64,000 bases of DNA from Pseudo-nitzschia pungens (taxonomy: Eukaryota > Bacillariophyta > Bacillariophyceae > Bacillariales > Bacillariaceae): the NCBI GenBank assembly GCA_037355855.1, contig CM074761.1:2065346-2129345 (forward strand), given 5' to 3'. The first letter of the stretch is position 1, and each line of letters opens with the position of its first letter. The notes beneath the pieces were generated by a model. The model had not been told where the DNA came from. It searched no databases and saw nothing but the letters and a program-made list of their open reading frames with translations. This document shows positions 30,716-41,193 of this stretch, in pieces. The position numbers were made by a program, and so were the translations under genes.

Positions 30716-33169
30716 ATTCCACAACACGGATTACAACGTTCTCCGTCGCATCTCAACAAGAATCATAAGGAGGGAATCAGTACTCTGGATAGAACAGATG
30801 TCTGGTCTGTTAATAAACCACATAGGCTCACTCTCTCAATTCCAGACAGAAACAGTTTCTATCACACCGAAAAGTGAACGACGACAGAAGGATGTGAGTT
30901 CGTGAATTATCCATAATCCATACGTGATGTATTGATTATAACACATGCACCTCTGAAAAACGTTGCAAAACGTTGATGTAACAAACTTTTTATGCCTACG
31001 TGTAGATGATATCAGAGAAATATTCAGGGCAATGATCATCGATGATCGACTGACAAATTCATTCAATTTGATAGATTTGATAGACATGCAAGATATCATG
31101 ACATTCTTGTACTTCCTTCGATCAGAGATGTATGATTGACGATGTATATGAGATTTGCCTATATTTTCCATAAAAGAATGTTTTGTTTCGGGGTACGCAT
31201 GCAAAAGTTGCGAACCTTCTGTTTCTTACAATACATTATGCATTCTTTGAACATTCAACCCTAATGGTAAGTTGTCCAAAAGGTTCTCATAGACATGAAG
31301 TAGGAAGATGTTTGTGACTTGGATACGAGCAGAATGACAATACCCCGAAGCACATGCATTCCGTTAGAAAGGAGGAACGGAGTTTCTTGGGCCCTGGTAA
31401 TTCAGGACTATTGAAATCTTTGACATTTTGCACTGATGTCTGATAACACTTCGTACGAGGGGTCATAATGGATCAGTGCTTCGTACTACGACTACAGAAG
31501 TCTCCCAGTGGTATGATTCGGGTAAAGCATTACGGTAGAGAGAGTCTTCAACAGTAATCTGTGCGACTTAGTACTACCGGTACGGAAAAAGTTCTGTTAT
31601 CCTCAACAATAGACACACATTCTTGAACTAGTATCTAGAATCCACTATCAGGATCCCAAGCCGAATTTTGTCACCCAACAAGTCTGTGACAACCAAGACC
31701 ATCCAACAGCATTAATGGCCACATTTTCACCCATGAAGAAGGAAGAGAATGGTGACTCCTGAAAAGTGAAGAAGATCTGCAGCTTCCAGTGGAAATTACA
31801 TCAAGTATTTGGATAATACTACCTTTGCCTTAATGCCTTACCCTCGAACGCAAGTAACTAGTAGTAGGAACCAACCATCTGGTCTTCCACGCAACCATGG
31901 CAGCTGGATGTGGTAAATAACTCTCACTGCCTTCGTTAAGGTCTATTGCGACGCATGGATAAGTGAGAAAATCCTTTGAGGTCTAAAATACTGCGCACTT
32001 CATAGTGTTCATGATGCAATCCAATCACTATGTTACTACTAGACAGCATATGAAGTAAGCTACCACTACTTATTACGTATTTTAGTACTGCTGCCTCTCT
32101 ATGCCTAGTAAGTGTAAGAAGGTTACTGCCTACTCAACTTCACTTCAGTGCTTCAAAAGAACAATGAGAACGTATTCCTAGAGAGTAAGATCTTACGTTC
32201 ACATAATACAAAATGAAAATACTACGTACTACGTACCGGTAACCTTACGGTAACTTAAGTAAGATTACTCGGTATCTCAAAGCTCCCAAAGGTCTTCTTT
32301 ACTTCCGATAGAAGAGAAGAAAAATACGGATGCTTTGTGACAAGTGCACATCAAGTTTTTTTTTAAAAACAATGAGATGCATTTTCGTTTTGTGACGTTC
32401 AGGTTGTTCTTCGATTGTCTCGACCAGAATTATTAGCGCAAAACTCATCTTGCATAGTAGTAATCTTACTTCGTATTCATGCTACAAGTATTCACCCTCA
32501 GCAACTGAGATGATGAACCTTCCTTAAAATAAATAATTTTAGTTGAGAGGTTGGAGACATTGATATTGATATTCAGTCTAAATTGACTTTATTTTCAATT
32601 CACTCGTTCAGCTTGAAATTCCATCTTATTACTTTTATTTGTATGATACAAGCACCGGTACCTGTACAAGTAAGACTTAATCGTATTGTGTTGCATGAAT
32701 TCTTATGGGACTCGAAACATCTGTTCATCACAACTCTTAGTATTTAAAGTAGGAACATAAATACAAGTTTATTATGGACTTTAGTTACGTGTACACGTAT
32801 TGAATAGAATTTATCTGTAAGTGTATGCTGATCTTTGTGATGTAGGACTATCGATACGAAGTAAGGTAAGGTTACGTAGAAGACAGCTCTTCAATTTTTT
32901 TTAATGAAAAAATAGGCTCCATTCGCTGTTCATACACATTATGTTTTCATACCCTCACTTTTCGCCAGTGTCAATGGCAAGAATGACAAGGCGGATACAA
33001 GTACCGTATTTTTTTAACACGAAGATTTTTCAGGTGACGAGTTGCTTCAATAATTGGTATTATTTCTGTAGCTTTTCGTCCTGACTGCATTTGTGAATTG
33101 GAAAGGCGTCGACAAAGATGTGCGTATGGATTCACAAGGAAGGAGTCAAAACGGAATCACCGACGAACA
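30716..33169. other. Long spacer, dispersed motifs only
   Basis: 2.4 kb without a supportable gene. Motif clusters occur near 31533-31590 (CATTACGGTAG, TACTACCGGTACGG), 32228-32272 (TACCGGTAACCTTACGGTAA, GTAAGATTAC), 32457-32475 and 32862-32878. The segment 31620-31960 has somewhat coding-like composition but is broken in every frame; it might be an old insertion. Confidence 0.35.
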
Positions 33170-34648
33170 ATGAAATCTGCTATTGACAATGAAGTTGACG
33201 CTCTCGACTTCAGCGATCTCGGTAGAATGGAGGAACTGTGGGCAAAGGAGTTGTATGAGACAGATGCCAATGATCGAGAAGTAATAAATGACGAGGTGCA
33301 CGGCGTGCCAGTATCATCTATGGACACCAATCGAGAGCAAAACTGGACAGAACAACACTATTGCTTGTCCTTGCGCATGTTCGAGATTGAACTCGAAACT
33401 AAAATCCCACTCGAAAGCAAACGAACCTACCAAATGGGGATAGACTTAGGAAGCTCGTACATTCAGAGTAGGGAATTTAGGTTTAGGTTTTTTCGGGCTG
33501 AACGATATGATATCTCCAAGGCCGTGCATCGATATTGTAATTGCCTTGATTTTCTGCTTGAGTTCTTTGGCGAGGTTGCCCTTCTAAGACCATTACTCTT
33601 ACGCGACTTGACCAAAAATGAAGTGAAGTTTCTAAAGGAGGGGTATGTTCAAGTTCTACCTTCGAGGGACAGGCTCGGGAGAAGAATTCTGGCTCAGTTA
33701 GGATCATATGGCGGAACAAGATATTCGGAGATAGAGAAGTTTCGAGTCTGTGTCTACTTATGCTTTTCTGTTCTGTCCGAAGACATTACCACGCAACGTC
33801 TGGGAGTCGTGTCACTGGGATCTTTTACACTCGAGGCAGAGGTGTTTATGAGGAAAGAGCTTCGAGAGATTTCAAAGCTTATCAAACGGTTCTTCAGAGT
33901 AGTTCCCTTGCGTTGGTCGGCTACTCATCTTTGTATTCCTGATGATCCAGTGTTCCATCTGATCAAATCTCTCATTCTCTTCCTCCTTGGTATTCAAGGA
34001 AGACGAATGTTGAGAATACATGTTGGAACACCCATGGAGTGTGATTACAAACTTCGTTGCTTTGGATTTCCCACCGAAGATATCCCCAGAACTTCAACGC
34101 ATAAAATCAAGCTAAAGAATCATGCCAGACTGATCGAAGTGAGGAGGACTATAGACGAGTTTCGCTTGAAAACGCAAGGAACAAATGCCTGCACGCACGT
34201 GCAACTTCCGGGTATCGAATGTCCAGAAATCAATTGTGTTGTTTTCGGAAAATTTGCGTATGGTTACCAGGGGAACATAGAATACAGAGGACTCATCCGA
34301 GAGATAGAAGAAGAACACAGTGGATACGATAACCCTGACGCAAAATTGTTTTTTGTGACGCAGAGACTCATCGAGGAATCGCTCCGTCAAAAATTTCGTT
34401 TCATGATGTACGACAGAAATACGTTCTTGTACACGGAAGTTACAGACTATGACACCCAGTGGGGGCTAGTTCATAAATCGGTGAAAGAGTATCGAAAGCG
34501 GTGCAGAGCCAAAATGATGATAAACGAAACGAAACTATCGATACAAAAAAAGTCGGGAAAAAATGGGAACAAGAACATCTCCGATGGGGATGTATCGAGC
34601 CTGGGTGTGGTGTCTATGGGTGGGAATCGCTGCGTCGATTGCGAGTAA
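33170..34648 (+). CDS. CRAL-TRIO-like protein with C-terminal DUF6824 domain (492 aa)
   Basis: The ATG at 33170 is the first in frame; the frame opens earlier only with TTG. Residues of about 104-140 (FRFRFFRAERYDISKAVHRY) match the helical CRAL-TRIO N-terminal region, followed by LLRDLTKNEVKFLKEGYVQV, DRLGRRILAQLG and a CRAL-TRIO lipid-binding core to about residue 290 (VVPLRWSATHLCI). From about residue 350 the DUF6824 domain begins: VVFGKFAYGYQGNIEYRGLI (family pattern D-V/V-FGRG...HPGN..FR.L), ending WGLVHKSVKEYRKRC. The canonical GRG is changed to GKF here and the His before PGN is Tyr-Gln, so this copy is divergent. The pairing of lipid-transfer and DUF6824 domains is a large diatom family; cargo and role are unknown. 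Confidence 0.75.
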   Translation: MKSAIDNEVDALDFSDLGRMEELWAKELYETDANDREVINDEVHGVPVSSMDTNREQNWTEQHYCLSLRMFEIELETKIPLESKRTYQMGIDLGSSYIQSREFRFRFFRAERYDISKAVHRYCNCLDFLLEFFGEVALLRPLLLRDLTKNEVKFLKEGYVQVLPSRDRLGRRILAQLGSYGGTRYSEIEKFRVCVYLCFSVLSEDITTQRLGVVSLGSFTLEAEVFMRKELREISKLIKRFFRVVPLRWSATHLCIPDDPVFHLIKSLILFLLGIQGRRMLRIHVGTPMECDYKLRCFGFPTEDIPRTSTHKIKLKNHARLIEVRRTIDEFRLKTQGTNACTHVQLPGIECPEINCVVFGKFAYGYQGNIEYRGLIREIEEEHSGYDNPDAKLFFVTQRLIEESLRQKFRFMMYDRNTFLYTEVTDYDTQWGLVHKSVKEYRKRCRAKMMINETKLSIQKKSGKNGNKNISDGDVSSLGVVSMGGNRCVDCE

Positions 34649-35045
34649 GGAAAATAAATCCAAGTACCGAAGTAATCTATAATCACATATTTATTTTTTC
34701 TCGTTTATAAAAGCGAAAACTTTGTGCTCTATGGTCGCTCCGGTTAGACCGTTTCACTCATAATTTCGCAGCATTTCTGTACCACACCAAAGTTTCCTTG
34801 GCGACATTCGCACAAAAGATGCAAGGCACTAAGTACATTTTGTTCTACAGTATTGAATCGTTCACTCCAGAAGTCGAACATATCTGGAGAAAGAATCTTA
34901 CGGGGCTCTGTTTTCTATTTCGTTTGTCCCAAAGCAACTTTGCTACGGCACAAAAATCGCTTTCTGTCATTATTAGTAGTAGTATTATTTCTAAGTGTTA
35001 CGTGTATATATTTTGCTTAAGTGAGGTAGCCAACGAACACTAGAA
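34649..35045. other. Convergent spacer
   Basis: 397 bp between the 3' ends of the CRAL-TRIO gene and NDUFA9. Nothing further is recognised. Confidence 0.4.
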
Positions 35046-36610
35046 TTAATGATACCCGTCGACACGTCCGAAGTGACCGGCATTTCGGAATCGGTGAAGG
35101 TAACCGAACGCCTCCTTTTCAATAGGGGTTGCGGTGATTCCAAGATCTTCCATGGTGAGGATCTTTCCTTCTTCTGGTTGATTTCTGTATTCTTCTGGTG
35201 TCATGGCTGGAAGGATATCTCTGCTCCAGAGCTTTGCCATGTCTTCGTTGAATGATACGAAAGATTGGTATCCCAAAGCTTTTGCCATCATGATGTAAGA
35301 TTTCTCGGGGATGTGCATGATTTTCTTGTCTTGTTCCGTAAGATCCAAAACGAACTTTCCGAGTTCTTCGTAGGTGTAATCGGAGGGTCCAAAGCAATCC
35401 ACCGTGCGCCCTTCAAATTTCTCGGGGGCATCGGTGATTCGAGAAATCGTCTTGGCAACATCGGGAGCCCATACGGGTTGGGTCAGCACGGAGCCATCTC
35501 CGCAGACCGGAATGAAGCCGTACAACTTCGACATGTTTGCAAAGTAGTGAAGGAATTTGTCTTCGCTCCCGAACAATTGGGTTGGGCGCACGATTGTAGC
35601 CCAAGGGTAGGTTTCGCGGACGGCTTGCTCACCGAGCCACTTGGTTCGAGCCCATTCCGAGGGATGGTCCTCGGAAATTCCCAAGGCAGATACATGGATG
35701 AGGTTATCGACTTGCATCTCTACGCACAGTTCCGCGATTTGTTTCGCGATCCCGACGTTGACGTCTTCGAGGGAATAATTGGTTTGCCAACCGACGAAGG
35801 AAATTTATCGGTTTGGATAGGTTGTCCAGATGCATGGGTTTTCGAAATGAGGTTGATAACAATATCTGCATCCCCGATCACCTCCCTCATGGAATCAACA
35901 TCCTTCGGGCTGTAAAACACGAATCGTGTATGTCCGAGATCAAACATGGGCTTGATGTCGCGGTGCTCGGCCTCGTCACCGCGGTTGCCGATGTACGCAT
36001 ATGCACCATTGCGCCCTAAACAACACAGATGATCAGCAAGTGATAAGCGTAGAATATATACAGAAATTTGCAGGAGTGATTCCAATGAAATTTGTGAAAC
36101 GACATGACAAAGTTGGTTGACCAACCGCAAAAAGTTAGAGACTATTCACAATTCTTGCAGAGTACAACTCGAAAAATCCCTGCCCTGCATGAATGGTTTG
36201 TTTTTGTTTCGTATGGTTGGTCACCATAACGAAAGCCGAGTTGTTTGCAATCATTCGTCCATCCAGTTCTCCGGGCTTTGGAAAGGGATCCTACACTACG
36301 CGGTGTGCGATGGGATGCGATGCGATGCGATGCCATGTACGTAGTAATACTTACCGAGTTGGTGGCACAGGTGCTTTCCAACAAACCCCGTGGCACCGAA
36401 AATTGCGACTCTCAAGTCGGAATTGGATTGACGACCACCGGGTCCACCCTCGTTCAATCTTCGTTCCGTGATTCGAGGGATGAAGAGATCGGGTTTGTCG
36501 TCTCCGGGTGGCGCGGCATTGTGGCTGCTGCTGGTCGAGGTGAACGCCCGACGGGCAGCAGGAGAGCTTCGCTGAGCGAGACGAGCGGCGGCGGTTCGTC
36601 CCAGCATCAT
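35046..36610 (-). CDS. NDUFA9: NDUFA9-like mitochondrial complex I subunit (2 exons, apparent frameshift)
   Basis: Exon 1 (36355-36610) encodes an Arg/Ala/Ser-rich mitochondrial presequence (MMLGRTAAARLAQRSSPAAR) and the NAD(P)-binding Rossmann start RVAIFGATGFVGKHLCHQLG. A GTAAGT donor and TTTAG acceptor define a 339-bp intron (36016-36354). Exon 2 (35046-36015) continues GRNGAYAYIGNRGDEAEHRD, DLGHTRFVFYSPKDVDSMRE and VINLISK. About 35780-35800 the frame changes by one missing base to GWQTNYSLEDVNVGIAKQIA, then LIHVSALGISEDHPSEWART, then WATIVRPTQLFGSEDKFLHY, to the end. These match the atypical SDR fold of NDUFA9, the accessory subunit stabilising the membrane-matrix arm junction of complex I. 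I found no splice sites at the frame change. Confidence 0.85.
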
Positions 36611-37382
36611 GGTAATCTGACAAATAGTTTGCCCTTGCCTTCACTACTGGTGGCAACTCTTTTCGATAGGATTGGAACAAATGCAGCACGAGTACGTTCG
36701 GTAAGATTACCCACTAAGAACAAGAGATGTTGCCGATGATGATGATGTTGTCGCTCCCAACCGGCACGTTGATGATGTGCTTCGCTGAACGAGGTGGGCT
36801 CTACAGGCGTTTTTATACCAGACGGATAATCTTACTGTACAAGTGGTACCGGTAGACCTTACGGACCTCGTAGCTTTGCTGCTAATTTCAAGTGGTAGGA
36901 TAATTTGCGCATCCACCGCGCACATCGGTTCTTTTTGAGAATGATCGAGTTAGTCATTTTTCGGTTTGATTGAGGATTGAGATTTTGAAATTTTAATGTG
37001 TATTCGTATTATTTTGAGTAAGTTTATCATGAAAGCAGGAGCACGAATACTTCCAAGTAACCTTACGAAGTTAGAACAGTTTGTTTTTCAATTGGTGTCC
37101 TTAAAAATGGGTAAGAAGGTATTGATCAGAGATGAAAGAATCAATCAACATTGATGGTTTCAAGGCTGAGCTTTTTTATGGGAGCTACAAAACTTGCCAG
37201 TTGTTGTCCATTGTTGTTTATTCTTGGCACACCTTGAACGGTACAAAACATTCTTTTGCGACCGAGGGAAATGACAAGATCGAAGAGCTAGGACTATTGA
37301 TTCAGTGACCAGCCAGGGGTCCGAAGCCAGAACTAGGAATGCCTGGATTATGATCGGCAAATATCACGATTGTTCTCTTTTT
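36611..37382. other. Spacer upstream of NDUFA9
   Basis: 772 bp. Motif clusters GGTAAGATTACCC near 36699-36711, TAATCTTACTG and GGTACCGGTAGACCTTACGG near 36827-36863, and GTAACCTTACG near 37057-37067. No gene is seen. Confidence 0.4.
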
Positions 37383-38640
37383 TCATTGCTGTAACAGCCC
37401 TTGTTTCAACACGTCCATCGTCGACTCCCACGATTTCGTTGCAGCGTTCTCATTGTATTGAAACGCTGGGTTTGTGTTGTAGTCTTGGGCCGGATTCGTG
37501 AACCCGTGCTTTGCACCATCGAATTCCACGATCTCTACGCTGTACGACTTTTCTTCCATTGCAGCTTTCGCAAATTCCAAATCCTCAGGAGCGACAAAGG
37601 GATCGCTTTTTCCGGTACAGATCAGGACGGCTCTCCCGGTTGGATCGTTGCTGTCTCTGGCAATCGTTCCCGTTGGTGAAGGAAAATCCGGCGTTTGTGA
37701 CGGATCTCGGCGGTAAACCCCATGGTACGAAACCAAGGCGACCGCGGAAAATCCGACACCGTCCCCGCCCGCTAATTTCTTCTGGTCCTGCTCGTGCTGG
37801 AGAGTCGCCACCTCCAGTATCGGCTGTGCTCCGAAACACCAACCCAGAGCGGCAAGACGGGTTGGATCGACACCGAACTCACCGCCACCGATGGCTCGAA
37901 TCGCTGCGCTTACCCTCGACCTCAATACTCGCGCGTTGTCCCGGAGAAGATCGTCTTTCACTCGGTTGAATCTGGTGCGATCCCCGTCGGGAGTCCAGGC
38001 CCAGCCGTCCGGGTCGGATAGCACGTCGCAAACAAACTACGACGCAGCCACCCAACTCCGGTGATGCCGCCAGTTTGGTGGCTTTTTGAAACAGAAACAC
38101 ATCCTGCGGTCCGGCCGCGGTGTGGAACAAGAGAATTCCAGGAAGGGATCGGGGATTGTCGTTGCTGCCGGAGGCATTGCCCGGTGTTTGGTCCGTGTCT
38201 GCGGCGTCGCCCCTCACCCTTATCGGTCTAATTATGTGGCCGTGTAGGGGAGTGTCGTCGTCATCGTGGTAGATCCAGGGGGAAGTTTCGACTTGTTGTC
38301 GTGAGTCCGTCGCAATATCTTGCTTCCACAAATCCAACACCGCTGTGAGATACTCTTCATCCTTAGCATACCTGCATCCATCTTCCGACGATACAACGGT
38401 TGGAAACGTTTCCGGTCCTAAAGGTTTCCAATGCGCTGTACTTGCTCTGGTTGTGGACGACGACGACGACGACGACGACGACGACATCGATGTGCTACTT
38501 GTAGAGAGGGAAACCGGTTTTATCGTGCGGGTATACGACGAAAACGACCGGACACGCACGAGTATGCAGAGGCCTGCTAGTGACAGAAAGGTTATCAATG
38601 GTATCGAAAGCTTCGCGTTGTGATGTGTGCACAAAGGCAT
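37383..38640 (-). CDS. Dienelactone hydrolase family protein with N-terminal signal (apparent frameshift)
   Basis: The ATG at 38640 is chosen because a signal-type segment follows (LSIPLITFLSLAGLCILVRV). The upstream open reading lacks coding character. After a polySer linker (GAC repeats on the plus strand, 38457-38487) the alpha/beta-hydrolase begins (GHIIRP, LPGILLFHTAAGPQDVFLFQ, LGGCVVV). Near 38030-38040 one extra base shifts the frame, and the protein continues DVLSDPDGWAWTPDG to QGLLQQ at 37383. The catalytic triad is visible: Cys in LAALGWCFGAQ, Asp in CTGKSDPFVAPEDL, His in GAKHGFTNP. DLH enzymes hydrolyse dienelactones and related esters using a Cys nucleophile; the actual substrate here is unknown. 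The hydrophobic leader suggests secretory or plastid entry. Confidence 0.8.
38457..38487. repeat. GAC trinucleotide run (polySer on the minus strand)
   Basis: About ten GAC units, read in reverse as Ser codons within the linker of the dienelactone hydrolase. Confidence 0.85.
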
Positions 38641-39361
38641 GTTGTCGGAGTGGGTGGACGCTCTTCGGAGACGAGCTTTGTCGAGTCCGCGGCCCGAAAC
38701 GAATTCTTTTGAAATGGGAACGATCCGAGATGTTTTTCTTCCTCGACACACAATCGATTTTGTTTTGGTCTGGAGCAAGATTAAAGACGAAACCAACCTT
38801 TTGGATTTGTCTTTATTGTCTATCGTACGTACTTCGTACGTTATTATATTACAGGTACAACTACTGTACCGGTACGGTACGAAGTATTTCGTATTCAGTC
38901 TATGAGTACATACCGTTGCTATTATGGAATACCATAACGTACATTGAACATTCAAAACATACTTCATACTCAATACCGGTCCTCATACTGAATACGCGTG
39001 TACGTGCTTCCTGGGTGTGAACCATACCGGTACATACCGGTATTCAGTAAGGTTTTATGTAAGGTTTACCATTGGTAATCTTATCCAGTTTGTGAGAAAT
39101 TTATGAGAGAAGAGATCTTTTTTATTTTCGTCTCTTTGAGATCTTCGATCTTCTAGACGAGAGATTGTCAGGCGGCTAGGATACATCTTGTTAGAACTGG
39201 CGATTGAGAAGGTGCGAGTGAGAATCACAATTCAATTCAACTTCATTTCACCGGAACAATTCACCGGAAGGATAGATAGTTGACACCAATCCGCTACAAA
39301 TTTTCGTCGTCGGAGCTAAGGGTGCATTGCTTTATCCGCTGATCGGTGCCTTCAATAGACG
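38641..39361. promoter_or_regulatory. Divergent spacer dense in TACCGGTA palindromes
   Basis: 721 bp between the hydrolase and the FAD oxidoreductase start codons. It has clusters of GTACGTACTTCGTACG and GTACCGGTACGGTACG near 38824-38883, and ATACCGGTACATACCGGTAT with GTAAGGTTTACC near 39023-39072. Confidence 0.4.
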
Positions 39362-40750
39362 ATGACACAACCTTTCGGCAACATTCGAACGCTGCAAGTA
39401 GCTTCTTTTGCCTGGTTGATTCTGCTCACTATTTCCCTTAGTAGGCCCGCATTCGCCTTTACCAGTCCAAACACGGTATATACACAGGCGTCCCGTCCTA
39501 CCAGAAGGATATCATCATCACCATTTGAAATGAGAGCCCTCAATTCCGATGTTGGAGAGAGCACTACAGATGACTCCTCGCCGGTGAAACACGTCGTGAT
39601 AGCCGGAGCGGGTGTCGTGGGAGTTTCTACGGCATACTATCTCGCAAAGGAATTTGGCGTCGCAACCACGCTGATCGATCCGACGGGAACCATCGCTCCC
39701 GCTGCATCCGGAAAAGCGGGTGGCTTCCTAGCTCTCAACTGGAACGATCATTCGCCTGCTCTGGGACCCTTGACTCGTCGATCGTTTGCGTTGCACCAGG
39801 AGATTGCGGATGAGTTGGGTGCCGACAAAATCCAATACCGGAGATTGGAGTGTGTCGCTATCCCTGTTGGGGACAATAACGTTTTAAGGCGTCCGAGTGG
39901 ACGAAAGCTTGAGGGCATCGAGTGGGCCGAAGGACAGAATGCAATGGGAGATGCGTCTGTTCTTGGCGACGAGTCGACGATAGCACAGGTTCATCCGAAG
40001 AAACTCTGCGAAGCCATGTGGGAGAAGGTACTGGAACTAACGCCGGAGAGCACGTTGGTAAGCGGAAAAGTTGTGTCGACGGTGGATGGCGGCCCGACTT
40101 CGGTCGTGGGAGCCAAGCTGGACGACGGGAGTGTCATTGATGGAGACGCACTGCTGTACTCCTGTGGTCCTTGGACCGCAAATAACATGTACGGAACCAA
40201 ATACCATTCTCTGGTGGTTCCCACCACAAAAGTACTCAATCAATGCGTGTTCTTTTCGGGACTGGGAGATCCCGAAGTTTATGTTCGCAGCGATTCTACT
40301 GCTTATTGCACAGGATTTCCCGATCCGCCGGTGCGAGTGACAGAAAACCCCGGCGAGGAAGAAGTCCGAAAGGAGGCTATCGACATGATTCGAGCATCGG
40401 TCGAGGCCGCCTCATCGTTTTCGGACGACGCGAGCGCAAACTACTTGGTATTTTCCGACAACAACGGCGACAACAAAAAGGAGACGCTCGAGCAGGCGTG
40501 CTACCTTCCAAGCACAGTCGATGGGGTACCCATGATGGGCGAGGTACCTGGAGCCGAACATCCAGGGACCTACGTTTGTGCCGGTCATACGTGCTGGGGA
40601 ATACTCATGGGACCAGCGTCCGGCGAAGCAATGGCACACGAAATAGTTACGGGTCGATGTCAACACGTGAATTTGAAGCTGTTTTCGCCCCAACGATTCG
40701 GTGGTTCCCTACAAATGGTTCCACCAGTCGCTGGTGCCCCGAAGCGATGA
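39362..40750 (+). CDS. Plastid-targeted FAD-dependent oxidoreductase (DAO/TDA3-like, 462 aa)
   Basis: A single exon with an ATG at 39362. A signal peptide (FAWLILLTISLSRPAFA) is followed by the diatom plastid motif AFA-FTSP with Phe at +1, so import across the four-membrane plastid is likely. The dinucleotide motif is HVVIAGAGVVGVSTAYYLAK (about residues 77-96). It is followed by ASGKAGGFLALNWND, the signature of the TDA3/FOXRED-like branch of the DAO superfamily. Further on come DALLYSCGPWTANN and the C-terminal FAD segment YLPSTVDGVPMMGEVPG, then GTYVCAGHTCWGILMGPASG. DAO enzymes oxidise amines or amino acids; substrate not known. Length and motifs are complete, with no frameshift. Confidence 0.85.
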   Translation: MTQPFGNIRTLQVASFAWLILLTISLSRPAFAFTSPNTVYTQASRPTRRISSSPFEMRALNSDVGESTTDDSSPVKHVVIAGAGVVGVSTAYYLAKEFGVATTLIDPTGTIAPAASGKAGGFLALNWNDHSPALGPLTRRSFALHQEIADELGADKIQYRRLECVAIPVGDNNVLRRPSGRKLEGIEWAEGQNAMGDASVLGDESTIAQVHPKKLCEAMWEKVLELTPESTLVSGKVVSTVDGGPTSVVGAKLDDGSVIDGDALLYSCGPWTANNMYGTKYHSLVVPTTKVLNQCVFFSGLGDPEVYVRSDSTAYCTGFPDPPVRVTENPGEEEVRKEAIDMIRASVEAASSFSDDASANYLVFSDNNGDNKKETLEQACYLPSTVDGVPMMGEVPGAEHPGTYVCAGHTCWGILMGPASGEAMAHEIVTGRCQHVNLKLFSPQRFGGSLQMVPPVAGAPKR

Positions 40751-41193
40751 CGCGACAGTATGGTAGACCGCGACTTGTGGAAAAGATCCCGGGCTAGTCT
40801 CGTTCAAATTTTTACTTTGGTGATGATTTTCATTACTAGTATTGGTATTTTGAGAGTCTGCCACTACGTACGTGTAATAGGACTAGTGCGCATTGCCAAT
40901 TGTAACCCAGCACTCGGCAGACTCTATTGCCACAACATTTCAAACATAAAAGGTGTGTGGTATGATTTAATATGAGAATAATGCGGTTTCGAGATGAAAG
41001 AATACTGAATACTAGTTTGAACTAAATATGTTTTGACTGCATTGTCTAAAATGTGTGATCCCGCTAGTGAGTTTTGATAATTTTACAGAAATGAGTGAAC
41101 ACGAAAATGAACGGAAGGAACACAAAGTTTTCTTGGAGTGGTTCCTCATCCTTTTACATTCAAACTAAGAATTTTTTTCATTCGCGTCGCTTT
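40751..41193. other. Convergent spacer
   Basis: 443 bp, AT-rich, between the 3' ends of the oxidoreductase and a sorting receptor gene. Nothing recognised. Confidence 0.4.

Noticed and set aside
31620..31960. Possible retrotransposon fragment
   Set aside because: Composition is somewhat coding-like, but no reverse transcriptase, integrase or gag motif could be read in any frame.
35700..35860. Possible second intron in NDUFA9 explaining the frame change
   Set aside because: No GT donor lies between VINLISK and GWQTNY on the minus strand in a position that restores the frame, so a missing base is more likely.
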